From the NCBI GenBank assembly GCA_024760905.1, contig CM045733.1, positions 42,585,001 to 42,649,000 on the forward strand: 64,000 nt of DNA. Reading direction: 5' to 3'. The position numbers and the translations under genes are program-made. Positions 44,434 through 54,604 of the stretch are shown here, one piece after another. Below the pieces are notes generated by a model that was not told the DNA's origin, searched no databases, and was given only the letters and a program-made list of their open reading frames with translations. The stretch comes from Plotosus lineatus. Its lineage: Eukaryota; Chordata; Actinopteri; Siluriformes; Plotosidae. The stretch's first letter is position 1. Each line of letters starts with the position of its first letter.

Positions 44434-44434
<1 letters not shown>
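44340..44434. mobile_element. Partial copy of the AGGGATCC-end MITE
   Basis: Matches 38940-39036: GTCAGTC, a G-run, TACTTCACGGATTTCG, GGGGATCTCGGTCC and GGAAAGTGAGGGATCCCTG. It ends at the GT/AT array. Confidence 0.75.

Positions 44435-44436
<2 letters not shown>

Positions 44437-44530
<94 letters not shown>
44437..44530. repeat. (TA)n-(CA)n compound microsatellite
   Basis: About 30 TA units, then about 15 CA units, preceded by a few GT units. Confidence 0.96.
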
Positions 44531-44532
<2 letters not shown>

Positions 44533-44627
44533 TAGGGCACTCATTACCTTTCTTGTTTGAAACTTTTTTGAGATGACAGTAAATTGATCTTTTAACATCC
44601 CTCAAGGCCAATAGTCTTGTCCATATA

Positions 44628-45029
44628 CAGACGCTCCCCGAGTTACATTATTAATAGGTTCCGGACAGCCGGACGTAAGTTGAATGTGAACGTAAGTTGT
44701 TACAGTGACGTATGACGCTCATACTGCACTATACATCCATAAATACCATTACCGTATCTCATAAAACACCCCTAAATCAATTATTATAAACATAACATTG
44801 TAAAATAATATCAAATATATCAAATAATATTAGCATTAATTTCAAATAAATTTAATTCAAGCAAAATAATTTCAAATAGATAAATTTTAATCAAATTCAC
44901 TCATCAAATATCAAATACAGTATCAAATATAACCTTTAACATTCTCTATGATGTGATCGTTCTGCTTGTAAATGGTTCCAATGGTCGACGGATGCTCACT
45001 TTACATGAAGCTGAGCCGAGTCACTTTAC

Positions 45030-45068
<39 letters not shown>

Positions 45069-45217
45069 TCAGTCTGTTGTTTGTAACATCACTGCGTCAT
45101 TACGGCAGCGTACTACGTAGGTACGTCTAAACTCAAAATTTGACTTTTTTTTTTTTTTTTTTAAAAGTTAAAATCGAAAAAACGTAAAACAGATGAACAT
45201 AAGTCGGGGAGCGTCTG
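44628..45217. mobile_element. MITE with CAGACGCTCCCCGA ends and TA duplication
   Basis: Left end CAGACGCTCCCCGAGTTACA after TA (44626-44627); right end TAAGTCGGGGAGCGTCTG before TA (45218-45219). The inside is AT-rich with ATCAAATAT repeats and a (TA)n array at 45036-45061. No coding. A reversed relative lies at 36600-37010. The TA target and end structure fit the Tc1/mariner/pogo supergroup. Confidence 0.88.
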
Positions 45218-45299
45218 TATAGGTTCCTAATAGTGTTTCATAGTCATATGTGTCTATTAGCACTGTTTCCAAAACTTTGTGAGCTTGGTCTAACCTTCA

Positions 45300-45440
45300 C
45301 TGAGAACCAAGGAAGACTCATTATGACTCTTTTAGGGGAGTCTTGCAGCGGTGCCTAAAATGACTCCCCTAAGTCTCCATCTGACTCCCTTTATTATTTT
45401 GACTGACTCTCATAGGAGTCAGTTTGACTCTTTTTGGGGT
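45300..45440. repeat. GACTC-rich block (left)
   Basis: GACTC or its complement GAGTC occurs about nine times in 130 bp (for example TGACTCCCCTAAG, TGACTGACTCTCATAGGAGT). A similar block lies at 49650-49740 beyond the other side of the broken gene. Confidence 0.55.
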
Positions 45441-45794
45441 TCTTTTTGGGGTCTTTTTTTGGCTTTAAAGAGTCCATGTTATTTCCAAATTAGATTAAAT
45501 TTGTTAGTGAACCTAGATAAATAAAATTAGCATTAAAGGCACTGTTGCTGGACTCCCCTCTAAATATTTAATTAACCTGAAAAGTAAAACAAAACTAAAA
45601 CTTTTATTTAAAACAAAATTTATTAAACAATAATCAATAAAACATATTAAACAATTAAAATAAAACATATTGAACAATAATCAGTCTAAAATAACCCAAT
45701 CTGCACAAAGGAACATTTTATCAAAACAGCATAAAGCTATAAACTACTAGTAAACTTGAAGATATCAAGATATTATTATGCGTGTCCCATTTAT

Positions 45795-46054
45795 TACTGG
45801 AGAATTAATGAATTATGCATTTATGAATCCATACACTGACACAAGTAGGAAAAAAGCATTGGTCAGGGTCTTTGTCACACATATGTCAACATTTTCTGCT
45901 CTGATTTGGAAGCTCACGTCATCACTGTCCATTGATGATTCATGCCATTCAATTCATGTTTGCAGAGCATTCTGTTCACCTCTCTTGAGGATTTCCCCAA
46001 GGTTCTGTTTTAAGTGGAATGGTAGGGCCATCAATGCGATGCAGTGTGAGATAT
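45795..46054 (-). pseudogene. Exon 6 of the broken PB1-like gene (candidate last exon)
   Basis: Preceded by a good acceptor (CATTTTCAG before 46054). In one frame it reads CIALMALPFHLKQNLGEILK, later DVSFQIRAENVDICV and TNAFFLLVSVYGFINA, with stops between and after. The closing hydrophobic stretch resembles the C-terminal 'LL.L.Y..N..YP' region of the fish family. Polyadenylation-like AATAAA words on the minus strand follow at about 45600-45660. Confidence 0.5.
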
Positions 46055-46225
46055 CTGAAAATGATACAAGCATTTATAACAGAATATAAAGCCAACTATT
46101 ACATTACATCTATCAATTTTCATAATGTTGGTGTCATTCGACATTTTGTCCTTCATAATCTCAAATTTTGTTGCTATAGCACTTGCGATTAATCAGACAC
46201 TAATCAAAATATAGTAAAGACTTAC

Positions 46226-46398
46226 ATTTCTTCTCAGAATCAAGTTTAACCGTAGGCAGCTTCTCTCATCTCCTTCACAACCTTAGTCTCCTTTTGGCTG
46301 GGAGGCAATCTGGTGAGTTTCCCCACAAGCTGACTCAGGTTACTTTCATACACTGATGACCAATTGCATTCCATCAATCAAATGTTTTCTTTTGTGAT
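46226..46398 (-). pseudogene. Exon 5 of the broken PB1-like gene
   Basis: Bounded by acceptor TTTTTCAG and donor GTAAGT. The frame entered in phase 0 from exon 4 reads ITKENI, a stop, then LMECNWSSVYESNLSQLVGK and ETKVVKEMREAAYG before another stop. The stops make it non-coding today. Confidence 0.5.
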
Positions 46399-46557
46399 CT
46401 GAAAAACACATACACATCACAAACATAATCAATGGATTTTATGTCCTGCAAATAATAAGTGTTAGGTCATGAAAAATATCCATCAAACTAATCATAGATT
46501 AATTTTGACTTGTTTACACAGAATGTGTTTATCGCTAACAAAAGAGAGTCGATGTTT

Positions 46558-46950
46558 AGTAAAATGGTATGCCATTTACTGCATGCTTTTTAAAGAGGAG
46601 TGGGGAATTCTCTTTGACATCTTGTATTGGCTTTAGATCCTCAACAACCATTCTTCTCCTGTTAGGAAACATTCTGTCCATTCTATCTTTGATTTTGTGG
46701 TTGTGTCTTTTCGAATGATCGAGATATCTGTGTAAGCATCCACTTTGTATGTACTTCCACAGAAGCTTCATCCTCCAAATCTACATCCTCTGGCAGGATG
46801 TTCCGAACACCCCAGACATTGTTAGATGGTTTGCAGTCTTTTCCAGTTTCTCTTTTGGGCTTTTTCCTCTCTTGCACTTGATCCACTGAGGAGTCTCCTC
46901 TTTTCCTCGAATTTTTTGAACTTGTTCTTGAGACGACGATGCCTTAGTAA
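46558..46950 (-). pseudogene. Exon 4 of the broken PB1-like gene
   Basis: Entered in phase 0 through acceptor TTTTTTCACAG. It opens LLRHRRLKNKFK, then a one-base slip in an A run moves the frame to NSRKRGDSSVDQVQERKKPK and on to NILPEDVDLEDEASVEVHTK. A second slip leads to HNHKIKDRMDRMFPNRRRMV and VEDLKPIQDVKENSPLLFK. The RRR-x-V-V-E and 'LF' words recall fish SAMD3-like proteins. A possible donor (GCA/GTAAAT) lies at about 46575; without it the frame ends at a TAA near 46556. Confidence 0.6.
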
Positions 46951-47093
46951 CTGTGAAAAAAGTAATTAACATTTTTCCAGTAAACAATAAATCATTTTGT
47001 ATCTTCTCATTTTAAAATGACCAATGATTCAAAGATCACAAATTAAAATCATCATACAGTAAATGAACAGTAGCGAATAAGGTACATTCTTAC

Positions 47094-47187
47094 CCGAGCA
47101 TCCGCAGAAGCCAGTCAACCATTTAAATGAGGATATTGTTGAAGAACTGAAGACATTAGAGCATCATATTCACCATATGTAAGACAG
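47094..47187 (-). pseudogene. Exon 3 of the broken PB1-like gene
   Basis: 94 bp between acceptor AAATTTCAG and donor GTAAGA. Its reading phase continues exactly from exon 2 and leads in phase 0 into exon 4. It reads LTYGEYDALMSSVLQQYPHL then NG, a TGA, and LASADAR. The single in-frame TGA is where the family would be expected to have Trp (TGG). Phase agreement at both ends is strong evidence that this was a real exon. Confidence 0.65.
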
Positions 47188-47665
47188 CTGAAATTTCAAA
47201 ATACAACTAATGAAATTACTAATGTAATTACCATGTTGCCACAGTACTTCAAATGTAAGAGAAAATTAAGAGATTATTTCTGTATACAATACCAGTAATA
47301 TGGCTTTAATACACTTAATTATACTGACAATTTTCCATAATTTGATGTTAGCAAGGAGTGCCTTTGGAGAGACTGAATTGGGTAGCTCGGGACAGAAGAT
47401 GAGACTTAAGAGTAAACTTAAGGCGGTCCATACTTCTTGACTTGGAATTCAGGCTGGGTCCTGGCAGTATACTGCTGCTGGTTTTCGATGAACTGAACAA
47501 CATGAAACATTTGGTCGTTTTTGAACAAGTAGTTTCTTTGTTGGTTGCAAGCAAATTTGATATATCTTAAGGAGTACATGCATGGTAAATAATTATAGAA
47601 GAAAGATATGACGTTAATTCTCTTAATACATTTTATACCTATATATGACATATTAGTTTGAAATA

Positions 47666-47935
47666 CAGTGGTAGCTCAATTTATGAAATTAATCCGTTCC
47701 AGCACCTTTTTCTTAACCTGCATTTTTTGTGAATTGAACTGCATTTTACATGTAAACACGTGACTCGTTCCAAGACCCCCAATACTACCCCATAAACACT
47801 TTAAAAATTATAAAAGCATACCTTTTAAGACCTTCTTCTGCTTCAATATCATACCGATGGTAGACGGGTTTGGCCATATTGCTTTGCGATATCACTTGAG
47901 CTGGTTTCTTCTTCTCACTCGCACCTCGGAAATCA

Positions 47936-47997
<62 letters not shown>

Positions 47998-48397
47998 CGT
48001 GTGTTGACCATGTCTTCTTAGCAAAGTTATAATCTTACAAATGTTTATGGACGGTTAAAAGCCTGAGTCAAGAAATAATGCATGAAACAACAGTAACTCT
48101 GTCCTTTACACAGAAAGCATCATGGTCGATTCAGCTCCATAATAGCCAATGGGAGGGAGCTGCGTCATACCTCCTAGCCAATGGGAGGCCAGCGGGGCGG
48201 GATGTTTGAACGTCATTGATGGGAGAGCAGCTCGTTCAATTGTTTGAATGGCTCGTTTGAATGGGCCTTTTAATGTTCAAGATGGCGCTTTCATAACATG
48301 AACTTGTTTCATATCCAGAGACAAAAATTTTAGAAAAATGTGTTTCGTAACCTGAATTTTTCGTTTGGTGAGACTTTTGTAAAGTGAGGTACCACTG
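47666..48397. mobile_element. Tigger-type MITE in intron 2 of the broken gene
   Basis: Left end CAGTGGTAGCTCAATTTATG after TA (47664-47665); right end GTGAGGTACCACTG before TA (48398-48399). It contains a (GT)n array at 47939-47993 and a block with two CCAATGGGAGG words and a GGGGCGGG box (48144-48200). Its right end lies only about 25 bp from the exon 2 donor site. Confidence 0.85.
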
Positions 48398-48421
48398 TAC
48401 CACGATGTTTTTGCTTCTTAC

Positions 48422-48824
48422 CTCTGGGTGTTCATAGGAGAACTAGACGTGAACAGAGTTGGAGCTTGTTCGCCCTCCCGATTCGTATTTTCTTGCAAGA
48501 TGGTCTGACGAGAGACATTACCCGACATTTCATTCTTCATGGCTGACTCATTCTTCATGGCACTGTCGGGTATTTCAAGCAGTAGCAATTTGCTGTCTGG
48601 AGGAATATCTTCCAGTGCTCCATCTATATATTCTTCCCATTTTGAGTTGTAATATTGGAGTGTGTAATCTTTTCTCTTTATATTGAATGTTTTCTCAACA
48701 GTGGACCAGAATTTACCCTTATCCACAATAGACAAGATTTTTTTGGACTGGCCAAGCATTACCAAAAACTGCATGGTTCCTACCAAACATTCAAACAGAT
48801 TCAAACGGCTTTGCAGTCAGACAA
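48422..48824 (-). pseudogene. Exon 2 of the broken gene: intact PB1-like domain
   Basis: The ATG at 48772-48774 opens a 117-codon stretch running to a consensus donor (CAGAG/GTAAGA). The acceptor is ACTGCTTAG before 48824. The protein starts MQFLVMLGQSKKI and has DKGKFWSTVEKTFNIKRKDY, TLQYYNSKWEEYID, LEDIPPDSKLLLLEIPD: a short ubiquitin-like fold with a basic cluster, an aromatic core and an acidic loop, as in PB1-type domains that begin many fish-expanded proteins. It then has an AMKNE duplication and a Ser/Thr-rich tail. Alone it is intact; the gene is called a pseudogene from its later exons. Confidence 0.6.
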
Positions 48825-49232
48825 CTAAGCAGTAAAATAAAGATGTGGTTTTGATATCAACATTGACATTATGTCTGTGAATAATTCCATAACATTTAAG
48901 AGATAACCTACCAATGATACAAACACAACATTTAGTAAATAGGATTTTTACAAAACGAAGTATTAAGGTCACATTAGTTGGCATCAATATGGTATTTAAG
49001 GGAAACATATTCTTGATGACAAAGTTATTGTCAAACAAATGAATATTTAAATGTTGAACTGTTTATCAAAATCTCACTGGGTCAATTTTGAATCTTGTTT
49101 ACATTCTCTTACACGTTTTGGAATATAAAACACAGACAAATTAGATTGGAAATATTGAAAAACAAATTAACAAATAATTGTATATTAATATGTGTATGAC
49201 ACATATGAAATTCTTGCTAAATTGAACTTACA

Positions 49233-49330
49233 AAGCAAGTTGCTTGTTGTTGTCCGACTGCTCTGAGGTAAAGTGCTATTCAAGATGGTGATTCTGTCCA
49301 AGTGGATTATTAGTGAATTCTCCTCCCCTC
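49233..49330 (-). other. Possible 5' non-coding exon of the broken gene
   Basis: A consensus donor (GTAAGTTC on the minus strand) ends a stretch containing CAGAGCAGTCGGACAACAAC. Its place upstream of exon 2 suits a leader exon. No TATA box is evident; the evidence is the donor and position only. Confidence 0.35.
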
Positions 49331-49455
49331 CCCCCACCCTCACTGAACCGATTTCTCGCACACAATCTCACTTGATCTCACCAAATTCCCGGATGTCTGA
49401 GAATTACAACCAAACTTAAACTTATAGGTAAATCTCGTTTAGCTTTAAAATTAAC

Positions 49456-49640
49456 TGGCGGTTTAGCTCAGTTGGTAGAGCGTCCGCTTTTTATCCTCCG
49501 GGGAGTTCGAATCTGGCCACGTCATACCATGAGACGTTAAAATTTGGCAGCTGTTGCTTCCTGCTCAGCATCAAATGAACGACGATGGGTGCCCAGAGCG
49601 TGAAGCAAATTTCAATGTATGTCATTTACATGCACGGGAG
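49456..49640 (+). mobile_element. tRNA-derived SINE-like element (fourth type)
   Basis: Begins GGCGGTTTAGCTCAGTTGGT with a clear A box (TAGCTCAGTTGG) and a B box (GAGTTCGAATC) at tRNA spacing, followed by non-tRNA sequence (GAGACGTTAAAATTTGGCAG, GTTGCTTCCTGCTCAGCATC). The anticodon stem does not pair, so it is not a functional tRNA. Only one copy is in the window. Confidence 0.6.
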
Positions 49641-49649
49641 GCATCCATC

Positions 49650-49740
49650 TGGAGTCAGTCTGGGAGTCACTGTGATTCTTTAGAGCGTCTGAAACCCCAG
49701 ACTCCCATATGACTCTCACTTTGACTCTTCATTGGCTCTC
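49650..49740. repeat. GACTC-rich block (right)
   Basis: GGAGTCAGTCTGGGAGTCAC, CCAGACTCCCATATGACTCT and TTTGACTCTTC hold five GACTC/GAGTC words in 90 bp, partly palindromic. Compare 45300-45440. Confidence 0.5.
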
Positions 49741-49779
49741 AGTGTTCACCTTTGAAATTGACTATTCAAAATAAAAGCA

Positions 49780-50126
49780 GGGAGCAGTGGTGGTCTAGTG
49801 GTGTAAGGCGCCGGATCGCTGATCCAAAGGTTGGGGGTTCGAGTCCCACTCTCCACAAGGTTGTCACTGTCCCCCACCAGTGCAGTTAACTGGGTTATCA
49901 AAGGCTGGCCATGTCTCTCACTGTCTATGGTGTGAGGCATGTAAAAGAACCATTGCTGACTTTCGACAAGAGTAGGCTTCAAAGCCGTCAGCGTGTTTCC
50001 GCCCTGCGATGGCCTGGCGAGCTGTCCAGGGTGTACTCTGCCCTTGCCCTGAGTTGGCTGGGATGGGCACCAGCCTCCCCGCGACCCTAATTAGGATGAA
50101 GCAGTTACAGAAAATAAACTGATGAA
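49780..50126 (+). mobile_element. SINE-A copy with L2-type tail, 13-bp target duplication
   Basis: CAAAATAAAAGCA lies at 49767-49779 and 50127-50139. Full tRNA-like head, SINE-A body to GACAAGAGTAGGCTTCAAAG, then the L2-type tail (GCGATGGCCTGGCGAGCTGT to CTAATTAGGATGAAGCAGTT). Same architecture as 42855-43195. Confidence 0.93.
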
Positions 50127-50139
50127 CAAAATAAAAGCA

Positions 50140-50760
50140 TCCATGGAGCACATGTACAGGAGTTTACAAACAAAGTCATCTGAAAATCTGTACATGTATG
50201 TCGGCAGGATTTTTTTCACAGGCAAGATGACAAGCAATGCATGTGATTACATTCCCTCTGCCAAAACGTCATCACTGACCTTCTCATTACCCTTAAAGCT
50301 TTACCTACCTATGCCTACTTCCCACTAATCTTATTTCTTATTGCCCTGCTTAAAGTGAGGATATTCATGACAACTAGAATGCCCTATATCCCCTAAGCAT
50401 ATTACTGCCAAGAGTTGACTCTAAACAGATGTCTCTGCTCCTAAACAAATCTACAGACAAGTAGCTTTTTAAATTTGCCTATTTTTTGTTTGTTGTTTGT
50501 TTTTGTTTGTTTTGTTTTTAATTATTTTTTGGTCTGTTACTTGGCATGCCAAATTTATTTCTTGCCAAATTCTTATAGATTAATTACTAATGAATTACTA
50601 ACCAGGAGAATCAACTAATTCTGGCACCATGCATTTCATATTCACAATAGAACGAACCAGAGCTTTACTTTTGATAACACAAGTTTTCTCCAAACATCCT
50701 TCTCCCCAAAATATGATCACATATGTAAAGTCTGAGTTTCCTCCACTACTCACATTATAT

Positions 50761-50765
<5 letters not shown>
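50140..50765. other. Unassigned spacer
   Basis: AT-rich with a (GTTT)-like stretch at about 50488-50520. No elements recognised. Confidence 0.4.

Positions 50766-50851
<86 letters not shown>
50766..50851. repeat. (CA)n microsatellite
   Basis: About 43 CA units. Confidence 0.97.
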
Positions 50852-50856
<5 letters not shown>

Positions 50857-51199
50857 ATCTCCGTGTGTGCTGTATTAGGCATGTCAAAGCAGGAGATCAG
50901 TCCTGCAAGCTCCACAAACAAGATGTTAAAAATTTTGTTTGTTCTGAACTGTGTCAGAGGTAAGAACATTCTGGTAAGTTGAGAGTGAATGTTCGCCTTG
51001 ACAGCTACACACATAATATTTTTATACTCCTTTTCTTATTCATGGAACTCATGATGTGTGGACCACTATGTAAAATGGTAGCTTGAAGCTGAAACATTCA
51101 AATGCAATCATTTAAATTGCCTTTTAGTTTGAAGTGTGTAGGAAGATTCTCGGTTTGTTTGAGAAAAATAGTTGAAGGTTCAATCTGATGTTGCCTGCT

Positions 51200-52960
51200 A
51201 TGCAAAGTGAGACATACCTGGAGGTTCACACATCAGCTGTGCTCTCTGACAAACTACTGCATGGAGAATGTGACCACAATAAGGACTGTTAAAGTGTTCC
51301 CAAATCAGAAATTGTGGTTCAACGGTGAACTACACACCCTATTTAGAGCACAGGATGACACTTTTAAGTCAGTAGACCAGCTACCTTACAAACACTGGGC
51401 CCTGCAGAAAGTTATCAAAAAAGCAAATATAAAAAACTCATCAAGGAGCACTTTGATGAGAACAACACCAGGAACATGTGACAGAGGATCAAGACACTCA
51501 CTGGCTACAAGAACACGTATACATCAGCAGACTTCTCGGACAGCACCCTACCAGACACCCTGAATAAGTTATTTTCTTGCTTTGACCAACACAATGGTGA
51601 GCTGTTCACCTTTTCTGCTGTTCCTGAGAGGGGTTACACGCCCATCTAGCTGCAGGAACACCAGATTATAGCCACCCTGTGAGAGTCAACGAGAGAAAAG
51701 CTACTGGTCCAGATGGAATAAGAGGAAGGGTCCTTAAAGCATGTGTAGATAAACTAGCAGGGCATTTTACCACCATCATTAAACTCTTTCTACTGCAATG
51801 TATGGTTCCCACCTGCCTCAAGACAGCCACCATCATTCCAGTGCCTAAGAGGAACACAGCAAGCAGTCTGAATGACTACAGTCCAGTTGCCCTAACACCT
51901 GTCATTACCAAATGCTTTGAGAGACTTGGCTCACATTTAAGGTACCATCCCTGTTGATCTCCATCCACATCAGTCTGCATGCAGAGCAAACAGGTCAACA
52001 GAGGACACCATCAATACAGTCCTCTACATAGCCCTCACAACTGGACAGCAGCAACTATTGTATAAGGATGCTCTTCATAGACTTCAGCTCTGCTTTTAAC
52101 ACAGTCCAACCACATAAACTGGTATAGAAGTTGGGCACTCTGGGACTAAGAGAGCTCACTATGCACCTGGATACTGGACTTTCTCAGCAACAGAACTCAG
52201 AATGTCAGGGTAGGAGAACAAATTTCCTCTCCTCTTATAGTGAACACCACAGGGGTCTATTCTTAGCCCCAATTCTTCTCCCTCTTCACACACGACTGTT
52301 CCCCACTCACACCAACAACACCATCTTCAAATTTGCTGACAACACTGCAGTCATTGGATTGATCATAGATAACAATGAGTTAGCCTACAGGAAGGTGGTC
52401 TGGCATCTAAAACCAAGGAAATTAGAATGAACTTCAAACTGAGCACTTTGTCATCTTCAATGACGAGGTAGAGAAGGTGGAGTGCTTCAAGCTTCTTTGA
52501 GTCCACATCTCAGCTGACTTCACCTTGACCAAAAACATCTTCCACTAGGCGGGGAAAGTTACTTTCTCAGGAAGCTCCAAGAAGCACATCTACCTTGACC
52601 CCTAGGGAGGAACCTTTACTGCTCCACCATCGAGAGCCCCTTGATCTACTACTGTACAGTGTGATTCAGTCACTGTACCGTAAAGGACAACAAGGCCTGA
52701 CAGTGAGTGGTGAGGATGGCAGAGTGGGTTATTATAACTACAATATTCTCCTTCAGAGACATTTACACTGACAGACTTCAGAAGAGATCTAGTGAATTAT
52801 CAGGGACCCCACACACCATGGAAGCCCCTTTTTCTACCCTGTCAGCTGTGGGGAAAAGGTTCAGGACATTAAAAACAAAAACTAACAAACTTAAAAACAG
52901 CTTTTACCCATAAGCTTTTAAACATGTAACCCCTCCCACCACCATCACACACACTGAGTG
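51200..52960 (+). pseudogene. Rex1/L2-group LINE relic (RT)
   Basis: Plus-strand fragments in order: PNQKLWFNGELHTLFRAQDD and YKHWALQKVIKKA (51300-51430); [40 protein letters not shown] and [20 protein letters not shown] (51690-51930); an RT catalytic region FKFADNTAVIGLI (52330), where the FADD box has become FADN; and a C-terminus ending in KLKNSFYP near 52910. It was a Rex1/Babar-like or other L2-group LINE. At least five frameshifts and the changed catalytic Asp make it long dead. The endonuclease is missing. Confidence 0.82.
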
Positions 52961-54364
52961 AATAATCATCATTCAGACTATTATCCTGAACAGTACAAAA
53001 CTATTTATAAGTGTAATACTGGTGTTTAGAGCAGGTCTCAAATATCGTAACATTGTAACACCATATACCTTATAATTAAAACGCTCCATCAATTACCTGG
53101 TGTATACCATGCACCTTTGACATATCACGCACCCTTCTGTATATGTGTGAATACGTGTATATATTTATAAATCTGTAAATTTGTGAATATATGAATAGAT
53201 ATATTAGTCTGTATAGGATATATGTATGTATGTGTCTATATGTGTACATATAGGCATGTGCATAAATGTGTATGTGGGTATATACATATGCATAGCTTAG
53301 TGTAGTTCTTTCGTTGTCTTTTTGTGCACCTTTTAATAATTGCTGCCAAACAAAAAAAGAGATTCTAAAACTGATTTCCATTGTTCATGTTACAGTTCAC
53401 AATAAAGATCTCTTTTCTTATCCTAAAATAACAAATGTTTGGTCCAATATGTTGAGAAATAAGTCCTCAACTGCTGAATATTTTTACTCTGAGATTGGTA
53501 ATAAATATGTGCTTAATCCTCAGTGAATGTGGGGCCGTTTAGAATTTGAGCTGTCACTTTGAGACAAAACATGCGGAAAATATAGAAATCTGATAATTCA
53601 GGTGTTTTGTCAGATTAAAACTTCCTGAACTGACAAGTTCAAACTGGTTGTCTGATTTTACATTTGTTGATTGCATAAATATCCTCAAGAATGAACAGCT
53701 TTCTTTGGTTTACCAGCATACTGAGAAGTCTTCCTTATGGCAATGTTGTAGTATCTTTATATTAAAGGTGCCTTTAATAATCAACTCAGTGTTTTTTTAT
53801 TTTCAAAAGCTGGAGTGATTTAGTTACTTTATTAAACTTACAATCTAATGCAGTGGATCCACACAGCCAGAACAGTGCTACTGCACATGCACAACAAAAA
53901 TCTTGTTTTGGGGTCTTTTTCACTTTGCATGTTCTTTCAGTGCCGGACAAGTTACCTTCGGCTACTACAGTGTCCTCCCAAAGTCTAAAGGTACTCACTT
54001 TAATTAAACTAGCTACTCTAACTCACTTATTTGACATTAATGTGAGTGTGAATATTTGTTTTAATCTGTTAGTTAAATGACATATAAATGACATATAGGT
54101 GATGGATGGATTGATATTGTGTTATTCCCATTATACTATATACATATGTGCATGATAAATGTAATTTTACAAGAATTCCATAGATAGTAAATACAATAAT
54201 AAAGTGTAGCATGGTGGACTGTGTGCTTATTTTACTTGCCCTTTTCCACTCTGGCACGGAGTAATTTTCATTATGTTATTTTTCATTATTGCAGTACGTT
54301 TACTTGAATTCCTCCAGGAATCTGCCGATCTTTGGTGTTTTCATTTTCACTGGACATGTGTTAC
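52961..54364. other. Unassigned region
   Basis: No coding words I can assign. 53130-53290 is a degenerate TATG/TGTA-rich tract. A Tc1-like or other terminus is not visible. Confidence 0.4.
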
Positions 54365-54490
54365 CAACTCTGCAATGGCATAGTAAGCTGTACAGGGTGT
54401 ACTCTGAAATCGCCTGGATTCAGCTAGAATGGGTGCCTCCCCACAGCCCTAATTACGATTAAGTGGTTACAGAAAATGAAAGAATGATGG
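54365..54490 (+). mobile_element. L2-type 3' tail
   Basis: GCATAGTAAGCTGTACAGGG, TGTACTCTGAAATCGCC, CAGCTAGAATGGGTGCCTCC and CTAATTACGATTAAGTGGTT with AGAAAATGAAAGAATGA follow the L2-type tail order. Confidence 0.65.
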
Positions 54491-54604
54491 ATGTGTTACC
54501 AATGTGGTTTAATTAACCCAGACAACATTAACATGGGAAAGGCAATAAAGAGTTATGGTTCAAAATCTTTATCTGTTTAGAGCATAATTTTTAATATTAA
54601 TATA

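Noticed and set aside
49456..49522. Possible tRNA gene (Lys-like, TTT in the loop)
   Set aside because: A and B boxes are present but the anticodon stem and acceptor stem do not pair, and SINE-like sequence follows. Treated as a SINE head.
50598..51014. His-Thr or Cys-Val repeat proteins at several sites
   Set aside because: Translations of (CA)n/(GT)n arrays on one strand or the other.
53786..54080. Short open stretches on both strands near 53.8-54.1 kb
   Set aside because: No family wording, and mutually overlapping; nothing supports coding.
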